DNA from: Sphingomonas parva (ex Maeng et al. 2020)
GTDB lineage: Bacteria > Pseudomonadota > Alphaproteobacteria > Sphingomonadales > Sphingomonadaceae
Direction: 5' to 3'
Length of the DNA: 64,000 nt
Assembly: GCF_004564275.1 (NCBI RefSeq)
Contig: NZ_SPDV01000015.1
Coordinates: forward strand, 1-64,000
The notes beneath the pieces are model-generated. The model had not been told where the DNA came from. It searched no databases and was given only the letters and a program-made list of their open reading frames with translations. Position 1 is the stretch's first letter. Each line of letters begins with the position of its first letter. Positions 8,341 through 17,690 of this stretch are shown here, one piece after another. Position numbers and translations under genes: made by a program.

Positions 8341-8832
8341 ATGACGCACCCTGTTCCAGGCTTTGAAGTCGGTCCGGATAATCGTCGCCAAGAATCCGGT
8401 TCCGCTTCTGGCTATTCCAGACAGATGCAAAGGAATCCTTCCGGCGCAAGCGTGTTAACCATGATGATGCCCGGAAATGCCGCGTAAATGGCCTCGCCGA
8501 GGACTTCCGTCCCATTAGGAGACATTGTCGGAGAGCGGGTGAATGAAGGAAGCCGCCGCCGGGCGCGCGGATCGTGCGCGGCGGCTGCTTCAATCGCCCC
8601 GATTCGCGGGTCGAATCATTGGCTCCTCAAATTCGCCGAGTGGCCCGCAGCCGCGCTCCGATGGCGTCTTTGCACGAACATTTTTAGCCCTTTTTGAGTG
8701 ACTTGTGCTGCAACGCTGCTGCGCGTATAGGCGCGCTGGGGACAGGTTCCGGTAAACTCCCGGACGACTCGGGAGCGGAACCCTAGGAATTGCGTGTTCG
8801 CACATGGCGAGGACGTGAGGATCGGAGGGGTT
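8341..8832. other. Gene-free interval before dksA
   Basis: About 490 bases with no convincing gene. It holds a sigma70-like promoter for dksA (8703-8731) and a TGTTAACCATGATG stretch near 8452 that partly resembles a CtrA half-site. The short open frames here have no ribosome binding site and no recognisable protein features. Confidence 0.5.
8703..8731 (+). promoter_or_regulatory. Candidate sigma70 promoter of dksA
   Basis: TTGTGC at 8703-8708, a 17-base spacer, then TATAGG at 8726-8731, about 100 bases before the dksA ATG. Chosen by eye. Confidence 0.45.
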
Positions 8833-9288
8833 ATGGCAACGGCGTTGAGTGGGGTTTACGACCAAAGCTATAATGAGATCGCGGGAATGGAGGCCTATCG
8901 GCCGACCGCCAACGAAGATTTCATGAATGCAGCGCAGCTGGCTTATTTCAGGCAGAAGCTGCTCAACTGGAAGGACGAGATCCTTCGCGAGTCCGAAGGG
9001 ACGATGGCCCAGCTCAAGACCGGGCCGATGCGCGAGGCGGATCTGACCGACCGCGCGTCCAGCGAGACGGATTGGGGCATCGAGCTCCGCACGCGCGACC
9101 GGCAGCGCAAGCTCATCTCGAAGATCGACGCGGCGCTGCGCCGGATCGAGACCGGCGAATACGGCTATTGCGAAGTCACCGGCGAGCCGATCGCGATCGC
9201 CCGCCTGGAGGCGCGGCCGATCGCGACGATGACGGTCGAGGCGCAGGAGCGCCACGAGCGTCAGGAGCGGATCTCCCGCGACGACTGA
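8833..9288 (+). CDS. dksA: RNA polymerase-binding transcription factor DksA
   Basis: 151 residues. ATG 8833 is chosen because GGAGGGG lies just upstream. The body AQLAYFRQKLLNWKDEIL, then a coiled-coil region with ASSETDWGIELRTRDRQRKL and KIDAALRRIETGEYGYCEVTGEPI, is the DksA/TraR family. DksA binds the secondary channel of RNA polymerase and, with ppGpp, adjusts rRNA and amino-acid promoters. The zinc-finger region keeps only one cysteine (YGYCEVTG), as in many alphaproteobacterial DksA proteins that work without zinc, so this is lineage-typical and not damage. A hairpin terminator follows. Confidence 0.93.
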   Translation: MATALSGVYDQSYNEIAGMEAYRPTANEDFMNAAQLAYFRQKLLNWKDEILRESEGTMAQLKTGPMREADLTDRASSETDWGIELRTRDRQRKLISKIDAALRRIETGEYGYCEVTGEPIAIARLEARPIATMTVEAQERHERQERISRDD

Positions 9289-9294
9289 ATACGG

Positions 9295-9325
9295 GACCGG
9301 GCCGGAGCGTCGCTTCGGCCCGGTC
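9295..9325 (+). terminator. Hairpin terminator after dksA
   Basis: GACCGGGCCG (9295-9304) pairs with CGGCCCGGTC (9316-9325), followed by GCCTTTCG; seven bases after the dksA stop. Confidence 0.65.
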
Positions 9326-9502
9326 GCCTTTCGACGGTACGTGACGGCAACGCGAGGACGCGGCCGGATCCGACGATCCACGGATCACCATGGGCGGCGG
9401 CGCGCGCCATAGTGCGCCGAGCGGCGCACGCGGAGCATTCGGACGATCTGGAGGTCGATCGGCGGTCCCGGCCGTGGCCGGCCGGAACCGCCTTATCGGA
9501 TG

Positions 9503-9661
9503 TCAGTGGAGGCCGACGATGGCCTCTTTCACGCGGAGCTTTTCCTTCTTCAGGCGCGCGAGGGCGGCCGCGTCGGGCATGGGCCGCTGGGTTTCTTCAG
9601 AAATGCGGGCTTCGATGTCAGCATGCTTGAGTTCCAGTGCCGAGATATGCGCCTGTTGCAT
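9503..9661 (-). CDS. DUF465/YdcH-family small helical protein
   Basis: 52 residues from ATG 9661, chosen because GAGGAG lies six bases upstream; longer in-frame starts at 9667 and 9688 are less well placed. The sequence MQQAHISALELKHADIE, then ARLKKEKLRVKEAI, matches the short charged helical DUF465 family (YdcH), predicted coiled coil. Function unknown. Divergent from a second DUF465 gene at 9823. Confidence 0.8.
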   Translation of the reverse strand: MQQAHISALELKHADIEARISEETQRPMPDAAALARLKKEKLRVKEAIVGLH

Positions 9662-9822
9662 TCCCATCTCCTCTGCTGCGTGGGTCATCCTTTAACCACC
9701 GAAGTTGTGCCCCTGTCTCCCGCCATGGGACCGTCGACACGATATATACGACAGTCCGTTGATGGATTATCTATACGCCGGTTGCGGGCCGTCGGGTAGG
9801 CGTGAGGAGGCGTACGGAGGCG

Positions 9823-10029
9823 ATGTTTGAAGGCGGCGAAGTCGGCGCGGCGACGCAGCTCGTGCGATTGAGGATGGAGCACCGGGACCTGGACGCCGCA
9901 ATCGAGGCGCTGCGCTCGCTCGCCGCCCCGGACCAGCTGCAGCTCGCGCGTCTCAAGAAGCGCAAGCTGCGCCTGAAGGACGAGATCGCCCTGCTCGAGG
10001 ACCAGTTGATCCCCGACATCATCGCCTGA
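9823..10029 (+). CDS. DUF465/YdcH-family small helical protein (second copy)
   Basis: 68 residues from ATG 9823 (GGAGG two bases upstream, GAGGAGG twelve bases upstream; GTG 9802 is an alternative). QLVRLRMEHRDLDAAIEAL and LARLKKRKLRLKDEIALLED have the same helical layout as the divergent neighbour, so the two are paralogues sharing an A/T-richer 160-base promoter region (tatatac near 9742, tatac near 9773). Function unknown. Same direction as the RcdA-like gene 75 bases downstream. Confidence 0.8.
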   Translation: MFEGGEVGAATQLVRLRMEHRDLDAAIEALRSLAAPDQLQLARLKKRKLRLKDEIALLEDQLIPDIIA

Positions 10030-10103
10030 CCGGACGAGCCGGTGGGGGCGCCGATTTACCCTCTTTGCCCGTTCCCGCCGCGGCCCGGCTGTGGCAGGTT
10101 GAC

Positions 10104-10568
10104 ATGATGGCGCAGGAAGATGGACGCATTCAGCTCACTCCGAAGCTGATCGGATCGCTCTACACCGAGGCGATGGTGCTTGCCGACGAGGCGCGCTCCT
10201 ATTTCGACCGGCACGGCCGGGAGGAGCGCGACGCGCTCGATCCGATCCTGCGGGTCGGCTTCGCCTGCGAGTCGCTGAAGGTGACGACACGGCTGATGCA
10301 CATCATCGCCTGGCTGCTCACCCAGCGCGCGGTCGAGGCCGGCGAGCTCAGCCCGCTCGAGGCGCGCCGGCCGGCGCGGCGTCTCGGCGAGGCGCCGGAG
10401 AGCGACGAGGCGGTCCTCGCCAGGCTGCCCGACGCCGCCCGCGCCCTCATCGATTCCAGCCGCGACCTGTTCGCCCGGGTGCAGCGGCTCGACGACGGCA
10501 GGCCGGAGGCGGACGGCCAGGCCAGCCCGGCCCGGACCCTGCTCAGCCGGCTGGAGCGCGCTTTCTAG
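10104..10568 (+). CDS. rcdA: DUF1465 family protein, RcdA-like
   Basis: 154 residues from ATG 10104 (MMAQEDG; GGCAGG upstream; the longer TTG frame is unlikely). KLIGSLYTEAMVLADEARSY, then FACESLKVTTRLMHIIAWLLTQRAV, then SPLEARRPARRLG are family hallmarks. Caulobacter RcdA, the studied member, is a helical-bundle adaptor that helps deliver the cell-cycle regulator CtrA and other substrates to the ClpXP protease. In Caulobacter the C-terminal tail matters; here the C-terminus (from about residue 120) is polar and looks disordered, ending LLSRLERAF. Family call firm; function transferred by analogy. Confidence 0.75.
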   Translation: MMAQEDGRIQLTPKLIGSLYTEAMVLADEARSYFDRHGREERDALDPILRVGFACESLKVTTRLMHIIAWLLTQRAVEAGELSPLEARRPARRLGEAPESDEAVLARLPDAARALIDSSRDLFARVQRLDDGRPEADGQASPARTLLSRLERAF

Positions 10569-10627
10569 AGCGACGTCGAAGGCGGGGGGCCATGTTCCCG
10601 GGCGCGATCCTGGTCTAGACCGGGTCG

Positions 10628-11767
10628 ATGCAGAGCTTCCAATTCTCTTATGGCCCCAGGCTGATCGCGGCGCCCGGCGCGGCGGAGCGACTCGCCGAGC
10701 TGCTGCCCGCGGGCCGATGCCTGTTCGTCACTGACGGGCAGCTTCGCGACCTCGGCCTCGCCGACGCCGCCCTGGCGGCGCTCGGGCAGGCGGGAAGGGC
10801 TCCGACCGTGTTCGACGCGGTCGAAGCCGATCCCTCGCGCGAGACGCTGATGGCCGCGGTGGCGGCAGGCGAGGGCTGCGCCTCGGTCGTCGGATTCGGC
10901 GGCGGCAGCCCGATGGATGTCGCGAAGCTCGCCGCCTATCTGCTCGGCTCCGGCGAGCCGCTCGACGATCTGTGGGGAGTCGGCCGGGCGACGGGCAAGC
11001 GCCTGCCGCTCGCCCTCGTGCCGACGACGGCTGGAACCGGATCGGAGGCGACTCCGGTCAGCATCATCACGATCGGTGGCGCCGAGAAGAAGGGGGTTTC
11101 GAGTCCCGCACTGGTCGCCGACTGGGCGTTGCTCGACGCCGCGCTGACTACCGGCCTGCCGCGCGCAGTGACGGCGGCGACCGGCATCGATGCAATGGTC
11201 CATGCGATCGAGGCCTATACCTCGGCGCGCCTCAAGAACCCGATGTCCGATCTGCTCGCCCGCGAGGCGCTCCGCCTGCTCGCCGCGAATATCGACCTCG
11301 CCTGCGAGACGCCGTCCGACCTGGAGGCGCGCGGCGCGATGCTGCTCGGCGCCCATCTCGCCGGCGTCGCCTTCGCCAACGCGCCGGTGGGCGGGGTCCA
11401 TGCGCTCGCTTATCCGCTCGGCGGCCATTTCCACGTTCCGCACGGCGCCTCGAATGCGCTGATGCTGACCCATGTGCTCGGCCATAACATGCCGTCCGCC
11501 ATGCCGCTTTACGCCGAGCTCGGGACGATGCTCGATCCCGGGCTCGAACGGCTCGGCACCCAGGGCCGGGCGCAGGGTTTCGTCGAGCAGATGGCGGCGA
11601 TCTGCCGCAGGAGCGGCGTGCCGCTCCGTCTCTCCGAGGTCGGGGTCGGGCGGGAGCATCTCGATCTCCTCGCCCGCGAGGCGATGAAGCAGGAGCGGCT
11701 GCTGGTGAACAATCCCTGCGCGATCGACGAGGCGGATGCGCGACGGCTCTACGAGGCGGCGCTGTGA
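10628..11767 (+). CDS. Iron-containing alcohol dehydrogenase
   Basis: 379 residues, typical length. The nucleotide-binding motif GFGGGSPMDVAK (about 90-101) and LVPTTAGTGSEAT (about 136-148) are type III Fe-ADH signatures. Metal-ligand regions are GIDAMVHAIEAY (His near 197) and GGVHALAYPLGGHFHVPHG (three His near 258-275). Catalyses NAD(P)-linked alcohol/aldehyde interconversion; substrate unknown. Its stop overlaps the thioesterase start by four bases (GTGA), so the two are probably co-translated. Confidence 0.9.
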   Translation: MQSFQFSYGPRLIAAPGAAERLAELLPAGRCLFVTDGQLRDLGLADAALAALGQAGRAPTVFDAVEADPSRETLMAAVAAGEGCASVVGFGGGSPMDVAKLAAYLLGSGEPLDDLWGVGRATGKRLPLALVPTTAGTGSEATPVSIITIGGAEKKGVSSPALVADWALLDAALTTGLPRAVTAATGIDAMVHAIEAYTSARLKNPMSDLLAREALRLLAANIDLACETPSDLEARGAMLLGAHLAGVAFANAPVGGVHALAYPLGGHFHVPHGASNALMLTHVLGHNMPSAMPLYAELGTMLDPGLERLGTQGRAQGFVEQMAAICRRSGVPLRLSEVGVGREHLDLLAREAMKQERLLVNNPCAIDEADARRLYEAAL

Positions 11768-12204
11768 GCGAGGCGCGCGCGCCGCTGCGCGGACGCGAGG
11801 CCTATCGGGTGTGGCGGGAGATCGGCACGCGCTGGGCCGACAACGACGCCTACGGCCACGTCAACAACACGGTCCATTACCAATGGTTCGACACGGCGGT
11901 GAACGCCTGGCTGATCGAGGCCGGGCTGCTCGATGTCGCCGCGGGCGATCCGATCGGCCTCGTGGTCGAGACGGGCTGCCGCTACGCCCGCGCGCTCTCC
12001 TACCCCGAGACGGTGGAGATCGGCCTCGCCGTCGAGCGGATCGGCGGCTCCAGCGTCCGCTATCGGCTCGGCGTCTTTGCACGGGGCAGCGACGCGCCCG
12101 CGGCAGAAGGGTTCTTCGTCCACGTCTATGTCGGCCGGGCAGACCGCCGCCCGGTGCCGCTTCCGGACGATTGGCGACGCGCGTTCGCGGCGATCGCCGG
12201 CTGA
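11764..12204 (+). CDS. Acyl-CoA thioesterase, hotdog fold (4HBT type)
   Basis: 146 residues from GTG 11764, which overlaps the upstream stop. TRWADNDAYGHVNNTVHYQW (about 22-41) is the catalytic motif of 4-hydroxybenzoyl-CoA-thioesterase-like hotdog enzymes, with the Asp that activates water, and HVNN following. Hydrolyses acyl-CoA esters in the cytoplasm; acyl group not predictable. Forms a two-gene unit with the alcohol dehydrogenase, suggesting one pathway that handles an alcohol/aldehyde and a CoA ester. Convergent with the nitronate monooxygenase gene. Confidence 0.88.
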   Translation: MSEARAPLRGREAYRVWREIGTRWADNDAYGHVNNTVHYQWFDTAVNAWLIEAGLLDVAAGDPIGLVVETGCRYARALSYPETVEIGLAVERIGGSSVRYRLGVFARGSDAPAAEGFFVHVYVGRADRRPVPLPDDWRRAFAAIAG

Positions 12205-12215
12205 GCGGCGCCCGC

Positions 12216-13181
12216 CTAAAGCCGGGCCTTCGCCTTCAGCTCCGCTTTCGCCGCCTCATATTGGCCGGCAAGCTCGGCGACCAGAGCGCCGGCCGCCTGC
12301 ACCCGGGTGACGGCGCCGATGCCCTGGCCCGATCCCCAGATGTCGCGCCAGGCCTTCTTCGCGCCTTCGCCGCCGAAGTTCATCGTCTTGAGATCGCCCT
12401 GCGGCAGATTGTCGGGATCGAGGCCGGAGGCGGCGATCGACGCGCGCAGGTAATTGCCGTGAACGCCGGTGAAGAAGCTGGAATAGACGATGTCCGCCGC
12501 CCGCCCGCCGACGATCCCTTCCTTGTATTCGGCCCCGGCATTGGCCTCCTCCGTCGCGATGAACGGCGAGCCGATATAAGCGAGGTCCGCGCCCATCGCC
12601 TGGGCGGCGAGGATGGCGCGGCCGGTGGCGATCGCGCCGGACAGGGCGATCGGGCCGTCGAACCATTCCCGGATCTCCTGGACCAGCGCAAAGGGCGAGA
12701 GGGTGCCGGCGTGGCCGCCGGCGCCGGCCGCCACGGCGATGATCCCGGTCGCGCCTTTCTCGACCGCCTTGCGGGCGAAGCGATCGCTGATCACGTCGTG
12801 GAGCGTGATCCCGCCCCAGCCCTGGGTCGCCTGGTTGATCTCGGGGATCGCGCCCAGTGAGGTGATGACGATCGGCACCCGCCACTTGGCGCAGGTCGCC
12901 ATGTCCTGCTCGAGCCGGTCGTTCGAGCGGTGGACGATCTGGTTGACCGCGAACGGCGCCGCGGGCCGGTCCGGATTGGCTCGGTCCCAGGCGGCGAGCT
13001 CCTCGGTGATCTGGTGCAGCCATTCGTCGAGCAGCGACTGCGGCCGGGCGTTCAGCGCGGGAAAGGAGCCGACGATGCCCGCCTTGCACTGGGCGATCAC
13101 CAGCTCCGGGTTTGAGACGATGAACAGAGGCGCGCCGATCGCCGGCAGGCGCAGCTTGGAAAAAACGGCAGGAAGGCTCAT
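12216..13181 (-). CDS. Nitronate monooxygenase (2-nitropropane dioxygenase family)
   Basis: 321 residues. LPAIGAPLFIVSNPELVIAQ near the N-terminus, AVAAGAGGHAG (about 150-160), ALSGAIATGRAILAAQAMGA and YIGSPFIATEEA form the FMN-binding TIM-barrel layout of this family. Enzymes of this family oxidise alkyl nitronates such as propionate-3-nitronate, using FMN and oxygen; some relatives have other oxidoreductase roles. 46 bases downstream of glk in the same direction, but probably a separate function (detoxification). Stops 11 bases from the convergent thioesterase. Confidence 0.9.
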   Translation of the reverse strand: MSLPAVFSKLRLPAIGAPLFIVSNPELVIAQCKAGIVGSFPALNARPQSLLDEWLHQITEELAAWDRANPDRPAAPFAVNQIVHRSNDRLEQDMATCAKWRVPIVITSLGAIPEINQATQGWGGITLHDVISDRFARKAVEKGATGIIAVAAGAGGHAGTLSPFALVQEIREWFDGPIALSGAIATGRAILAAQAMGADLAYIGSPFIATEEANAGAEYKEGIVGGRAADIVYSSFFTGVHGNYLRASIAASGLDPDNLPQGDLKTMNFGGEGAKKAWRDIWGSGQGIGAVTRVQAAGALVAELAGQYEAAKAELKAKARL

Positions 13182-13227
13182 CCGCTCTTCTTAGGGAGCG
13201 AACGGCCTGCTGGCAAAGCTGCGAGTC

Positions 13228-14199
13228 TCAGTCCGGGTGCTGGGCCGCGAAGGCGGCGGCGGCGCCGAACAGGCCCGGCTGCGGATGGGTGATCAGCTTG
13301 ACCGGCATGTCGTCCATCCGCCGCTCGAAACGCCCCTTGGCGATGAAACGGTCGCGAAAACCCGAGCGCGGCAGGTGCGCCGCGAGACGCTGGCCGAGGC
13401 CGCCGGCGATCACCACGCCGACCGCGCCCTGGGCCAGCGCGAGATCGCCGGCGACGGCGCCGAGGCTGAGGCAGAAGCGGTCGAACGCCGCCGCGGCGAG
13501 GCTGTCCGCGCCGGACATGGCGAGCTGCCAGAGCTCCTTGTCGTCGCGGACCTGGACCGGACGGTCCTCGATCGCCGCCAGGGCCTCGTAGATGTTGGGC
13601 AGGCCCTGGCCCGAAACGATCCGCTCCACCGAGACGCGGCGGAAATGCTTGCGCAGATGGACGAGGATCTTGTCCTCGAGCGGATCGAGCGGCGCGAAAT
13701 CGACATGACCGCCCTCGGTTTCGATCACATGGTAGACGCCGTCGCGGCGGAGCAATTGCGCGACGCCCAGTCCGGTGCCGGGGCCGACGACGCTGATCAC
13801 GCCCTCGGACGGCAGCGGCGTCTCCGGCCCGCAGAGATGGGTGAAGCTCGCGTCGTCGAGCTGCGCGACGGCATGGGCCACCGCGCCGAAATCGTTGACC
13901 AGGGTGTAGCGCTCGGCACCGAGCTTCGAAGGCACCAGCGACGGGCGGATCACCCAGGGATTGTTGGTGAGCTTCAGCACCTCGCCCTGAATCGGCCCGG
14001 CGATGGCGATCCCCGCGGCCGGGGGCAGGGGACGGCCGACCCGGCGCCCGAACTCCTCCCAGGCGGTCTGCAGGCTGGCGTGCTCGGCCGTCTTGAGCGT
14101 CACCTCCTCGTCGAGGTGAACGACTCGCCCGTTCTCGGTGCGGGCGAGGGCGAAGCGGGCATGGGTGCCGCCGATGTCGACGGCTACAATCTCGGTCAA
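13228..14199 (-). CDS. glk: Glucokinase
   Basis: 323 residues when started at TTG 14199, which overlaps the edd stop as TTGA and begins immediately before the conserved [14 protein letters not shown] phosphate-binding motif. The longer ATG frame (14337) adds only low-complexity Arg-rich sequence. [12 protein letters not shown] (about 105-116), GPGTGLGVA and [11 protein letters not shown] are bacterial glucokinase signatures. Phosphorylates glucose with ATP. Last gene of the zwf-edd-glk operon, it feeds glucose released by the neighbouring glucosidases into the Entner-Doudoroff pathway. Confidence 0.93.
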   Translation of the reverse strand: MTEIVAVDIGGTHARFALARTENGRVVHLDEEVTLKTAEHASLQTAWEEFGRRVGRPLPPAAGIAIAGPIQGEVLKLTNNPWVIRPSLVPSKLGAERYTLVNDFGAVAHAVAQLDDASFTHLCGPETPLPSEGVISVVGPGTGLGVAQLLRRDGVYHVIETEGGHVDFAPLDPLEDKILVHLRKHFRRVSVERIVSGQGLPNIYEALAAIEDRPVQVRDDKELWQLAMSGADSLAAAAFDRFCLSLGAVAGDLALAQGAVGVVIAGGLGQRLAAHLPRSGFRDRFIAKGRFERRMDDMPVKLITHPQPGLFGAAAAFAAQHPD

Positions 14200-16034
14200 G
14201 CAACCATCTCCATGGCGTGAAGCATTGCGGATGCGCCGCGTTCGGCCTCGTCGGCCCCGGCGCGGAACATGGCGAAGAGCTCGCGTCCGGTGCCGAGCGC
14301 CGGCGGCGGGGCGACCGCCTCGGCGCGCGACTCCCATTCGGCGGCGTCGACCAGCGCGCTGAGCTCGCCGGTCTCGGCGGACAGGCGGACGACGTCGCCG
14401 TCGCGGATGCGGGCGAGCGGGCCTCCGCCAAGCGCCTCGGGCGAGACGTGGATCGCGGCGGGTACCTTGCCGGACGCGCCGGACATGCGGCCGTCGGTCA
14501 CGAGCGCGACGCGGAAGCCGCGGTCCTGGAGGACGCCGAGCGCCGGGGTGAGCTTGTGAAGCTCGGGCATTCCGTTCGCCTTCGGGCCCTGGAAGCGGAC
14601 CACGACGACCACGTCGCGCTCGAGCTCGCCGGCCTTGAACGCCTGAAGCACCTCGTCCTGATCGGCGAAGACGCGGACGGGGGCCTCAATCGTCCAGCGG
14701 TCGCGCTCGACCGCACTGGTCTTGAAGGTCGCGCGGCCGAGATTGCCCTTGACCAGGCGCATGCCGCCGTCCGGCTGGAACGGATTGCTCGCCGGGCGCA
14801 GCATGGTCTCGTCGAGCGACGCCTCGGGAGGCGCGCGCCAGACCAGCCGGTCCTCCTCGAGCGCCGGCTCGCGCGCATGATCGGCGAGCGGCGCCTCACC
14901 CTCGCCGGCGACGGTGAGGATGTCGCCGTGCAGCAGGCCGTTGTCGAGCAGGGTGCGGATGGTGAAGCCGATGCCGCCGGCCGCCTGGAAGTGGTTCACG
15001 TCGCCCGAGCCGTTCGGATAGACGCGGGCGATCAGCGGGACGGCCGAGGAGAGGCGATCGAGGTCCTCCCAGTCGATCACGATCCCGGCGGCGCGCGCCA
15101 TGGCGGGGATGTGGATGGCGTGGTTGGTCGAGCCGCCGGTGGCGAGCAGGCCGACGGCCGCGTTGACGATCGCGCGCTCGTCGACGCAGCGGCCAAGCGG
15201 CCGATAATCGTTGCCGTTCCAGCCGATCTCGCTCAGCCGGTGGACGGCCGCGCGGGTGAGCTCCTGGCGCAGCTTCGTGCCCGGGTTGACGAAGGCGGCG
15301 CCGGGCATGTGGAGGCCCATCACCTCCATCATCATCTGGTTCGAATTGGCGGTACCGTAGAAGGTGCAGGTGCCGGCGCTGTGATAGCTCGCCGCCTCCG
15401 CCTCGAGCAGCTCCTCTCGGCCGATCTTGCCTTCGGCGTAGAGTTGGCGGATGCGCTGCTTCTCCTTGTTCGGCAGGCCGCTCGGCATCGGGCCGCCAGG
15501 GACGAGGATAGTCGGCAGATGGCCGAAGCGAAGCGCGCCGATCAGCAGGCCCGGCACGATCTTGTCGCAGATGCCGAGCAGGGCGGCGGCCTCGAACATG
15601 CCGTGGCTGAGCGCCACCGCGGTCGACAGCGCGATCGTGTCGCGGCTGAACAGCGACAGCTCCATTCCGGGGAGGCCCTGGGTGACGCCGTCGCACATCG
15701 CCGGGACGCCGCCGGCGACCTGCGCGGTGGCGCCGACCTCGCGCGCGAACAGCTTCATCTGCTCGGGGTAGCGGCCGTAGGGCGCGTGCGCCGAGAGCAT
15801 GTCGTTATAGGCGGTGACGATGCCGATGTTGGTGGAGCGGGCGGCGCGGATCGCCGGCTTGTCCTCCTCCTCGGCCGCCGCGAAGCCATGGGCGAAATTG
15901 CCGCACGACAGGCGCGTGCGCGAGACGCCGGTCTCGCGCTGGGCGGCGATCAGGTCGAGATAGCGGCTGCGGGTCGGCCGCGACCGCTCGATGATCCGGT
16001 CGGTGACGGCGGAGATGGTGGAATTGAGGCTCAT
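14196..16034 (-). CDS. edd: Phosphogluconate dehydratase
   Basis: 612 residues from ATG 16034 ([18 protein letters not shown]); the 20 extra residues of the longest frame (ATG 16094) extend to within three bases of the zwf stop and are not family-like. [61 protein letters not shown] and [19 protein letters not shown] are IlvD/Edd signatures with cysteines for the Fe-S cluster. Converts 6-phosphogluconate to 2-keto-3-deoxy-6-phosphogluconate. Middle gene of zwf-edd-glk, 62 bases after zwf and overlapping glk. eda is not in this window. Confidence 0.96.
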   Translation of the reverse strand: MSLNSTISAVTDRIIERSRPTRSRYLDLIAAQRETGVSRTRLSCGNFAHGFAAAEEEDKPAIRAARSTNIGIVTAYNDMLSAHAPYGRYPEQMKLFAREVGATAQVAGGVPAMCDGVTQGLPGMELSLFSRDTIALSTAVALSHGMFEAAALLGICDKIVPGLLIGALRFGHLPTILVPGGPMPSGLPNKEKQRIRQLYAEGKIGREELLEAEAASYHSAGTCTFYGTANSNQMMMEVMGLHMPGAAFVNPGTKLRQELTRAAVHRLSEIGWNGNDYRPLGRCVDERAIVNAAVGLLATGGSTNHAIHIPAMARAAGIVIDWEDLDRLSSAVPLIARVYPNGSGDVNHFQAAGGIGFTIRTLLDNGLLHGDILTVAGEGEAPLADHAREPALEEDRLVWRAPPEASLDETMLRPASNPFQPDGGMRLVKGNLGRATFKTSAVERDRWTIEAPVRVFADQDEVLQAFKAGELERDVVVVVRFQGPKANGMPELHKLTPALGVLQDRGFRVALVTDGRMSGASGKVPAAIHVSPEALGGGPLARIRDGDVVRLSAETGELSALVDAAEWESRAEAVAPPPALGTGRELFAMFRAGADEAERGASAMLHAMEMVA

Positions 16035-16096
16035 CGTTCGTCTGTCCAGTGGCTGCTCATGCGCCAGATAGGGAGGGTGCCGCCCGGGCACCAACG

Positions 16097-17557
16097 TTAT
16101 TCATGCCAGGAGACGCCGTCGCGCTCGGTGAGCGCGATGGCGGCGGAGGGGCCCCAGCTGCCCGCGCCATAGGCCTTGGGCGTGATGCCGTTGGCCGACC
16201 AGCCGTTGCGGATCGCGTCGATCCACTCCCATTGCGCCTCGACCTCGTCGCGGCGCACGAACAGGGTCGGATCGCCCTCGAGGAGATCGAGGATCAGCCG
16301 CTCGTAGGCGATGCGGCGGCGGGTGTCGGCAAAGGCGTTGGCCATGCCGAGATCGAGCGGAACCTCGCGCAGGCGAATGCCCTGGCGATCGAGCCCCGGC
16401 TGCTTGGCCATGACCAGCAGGCGGATATTCTCTTCCGGCTGCAGGCTGATCAGCAGCTTGTTGGGCTGCACGGTGGCGCCGCGCGCGGCGAAGATCGAAT
16501 GCGGGACGCCCTTGAACTGGATGAAGATCTCGGAACGGCGGGTGGGCAGGCGCTTGCCGGTGCGCAGGTAGAAGGGCACGCCCTTCCAGCGCCAATTGTC
16601 GACATGGGCCTTCAGCGCGACGAAAGTCTCGGTGTCGGACGGGCCGCCGAGCTCGTCGAGATAGCCGGGCACCGGATCGCCGCCGACGGCGCCTGCCTTG
16701 TACTGGCCGGTCACGGTCTCGCCGGCCGCGCTCTCGGCGGTGATCGGCCGCAGCGAGCGGAGCACCTTCACCTTCTCGTCGCGTACCGCATTGGCGTCGA
16801 AATGGGAGGGCGGCTCCATCGCGACCAGCGCGAGCAGCTGCAGCATGTGGTTCTGGACCATGTCGCGCAGCGCCCCCGACGTGTCGTAATAGCCGGCGCG
16901 GCCTTCGAGGCCGACCGTCTCCGAGACGGTGATCTGGACGTGGTCGATGCCGGTCGAGTTCCACAGAGGCTCGAACAGCGAATTGCCGAAGCGCAGGGCG
17001 AGGAGGTTCTGGACCGTCTCCTTGCCGAGATAATGATCGATGCGGAACGTCCGCTCCTCCGGGAAAGCCGCGGCGACCGCGTCGTTGATCACGCGGCTCG
17101 AGGCGAGATCGGTGCCGAGCGGCTTCTCGAGCGCCAGCCGCACCGTCTCGCCGGCGAGGCCCGCCGCGGACAGGCCGGCGATGGTCGAACCGAACAGCGA
17201 CGGCGCGGTCGACAGGAAGATGGCGAGATTGCCCTCGATCGGGCCGATCGCCTCGGCCAGACGGGAGAATTGCTCCGGCTGCGAGGCGTCGAGCGGCACG
17301 TAATGGAGGCGGCCGAGGAAGCGATCGACCACGTCGGGGATCAGCCGATCGGCATCGATGTAGCGCTCCAGCGACTCCTTGGCGGCGGCGCGGAAGCCGG
17401 CGCCGTCGAGATCGCTGCGGGCGGTGCCGAAGATACGGAGCGCCTCCGGCAGCAGACCGTCGCCGTCGAGCCCGAACAAGGAGGGCAGCAGCATCCGCTG
17501 GGCGAGGTCGCCGGTCGCGCCGAAGAGCAGAAGCGTATTCGCAGGACTGTTGGGCAC
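16097..17557 (-). CDS. zwf: Glucose-6-phosphate 1-dehydrogenase
   Basis: 486 residues from GTG 17557. [20 protein letters not shown] is the NADP-binding N-terminus. [19 protein letters not shown] carries the active-site His of the family, with [11 protein letters not shown] before it. Oxidises glucose-6-phosphate to 6-phosphogluconolactone. First gene of the Entner-Doudoroff operon; no 6-phosphogluconolactonase lies between zwf and edd. A perfect 14-bp palindrome of LacI-operator type sits about 70 bases upstream of the start, pointing to control by the LacI regulator at 19801 or a relative. Confidence 0.96.
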   Translation of the reverse strand: MPNSPANTLLLFGATGDLAQRMLLPSLFGLDGDGLLPEALRIFGTARSDLDGAGFRAAAKESLERYIDADRLIPDVVDRFLGRLHYVPLDASQPEQFSRLAEAIGPIEGNLAIFLSTAPSLFGSTIAGLSAAGLAGETVRLALEKPLGTDLASSRVINDAVAAAFPEERTFRIDHYLGKETVQNLLALRFGNSLFEPLWNSTGIDHVQITVSETVGLEGRAGYYDTSGALRDMVQNHMLQLLALVAMEPPSHFDANAVRDEKVKVLRSLRPITAESAAGETVTGQYKAGAVGGDPVPGYLDELGGPSDTETFVALKAHVDNWRWKGVPFYLRTGKRLPTRRSEIFIQFKGVPHSIFAARGATVQPNKLLISLQPEENIRLLVMAKQPGLDRQGIRLREVPLDLGMANAFADTRRRIAYERLILDLLEGDPTLFVRRDEVEAQWEWIDAIRNGWSANGITPKAYGAGSWGPSAAIALTERDGVSWHE

Positions 17558-17628
17558 CGTGCGTCAGTTCCTTCCGTGCAGGCTGCTCGATGCGCGCCCG
17601 CGTGTAAGCAATAGCGACTTACCGTCAA

Positions 17629-17642
17629 TGACAGCGCTGTCA
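17629..17642. promoter_or_regulatory. LacI-type operator candidate upstream of zwf
   Basis: TGACAGCGCTGTCA, a perfect palindrome with the central AGCGCT typical of LacI-family operators. Read on the - strand it is TTTGACAGCGCTGTCATTGACG, so it overlaps or abuts possible -35 boxes (TTGACA, TTGACG) of the zwf promoter. A related motif TGTGAGCGCTAACA occurs at 24432. Confidence 0.6.
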
Positions 17643-17690
17643 AATACCGTAGACATGCTCATGCGCGACGCTGCGGCGGCGCCGATCCGA

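Noticed and set aside
8833-9288. DksA considered defective because the four-cysteine zinc finger is missing
   Set aside because: Alphaproteobacterial DksA proteins commonly have a single cysteine at this place; the rest of the protein is intact.
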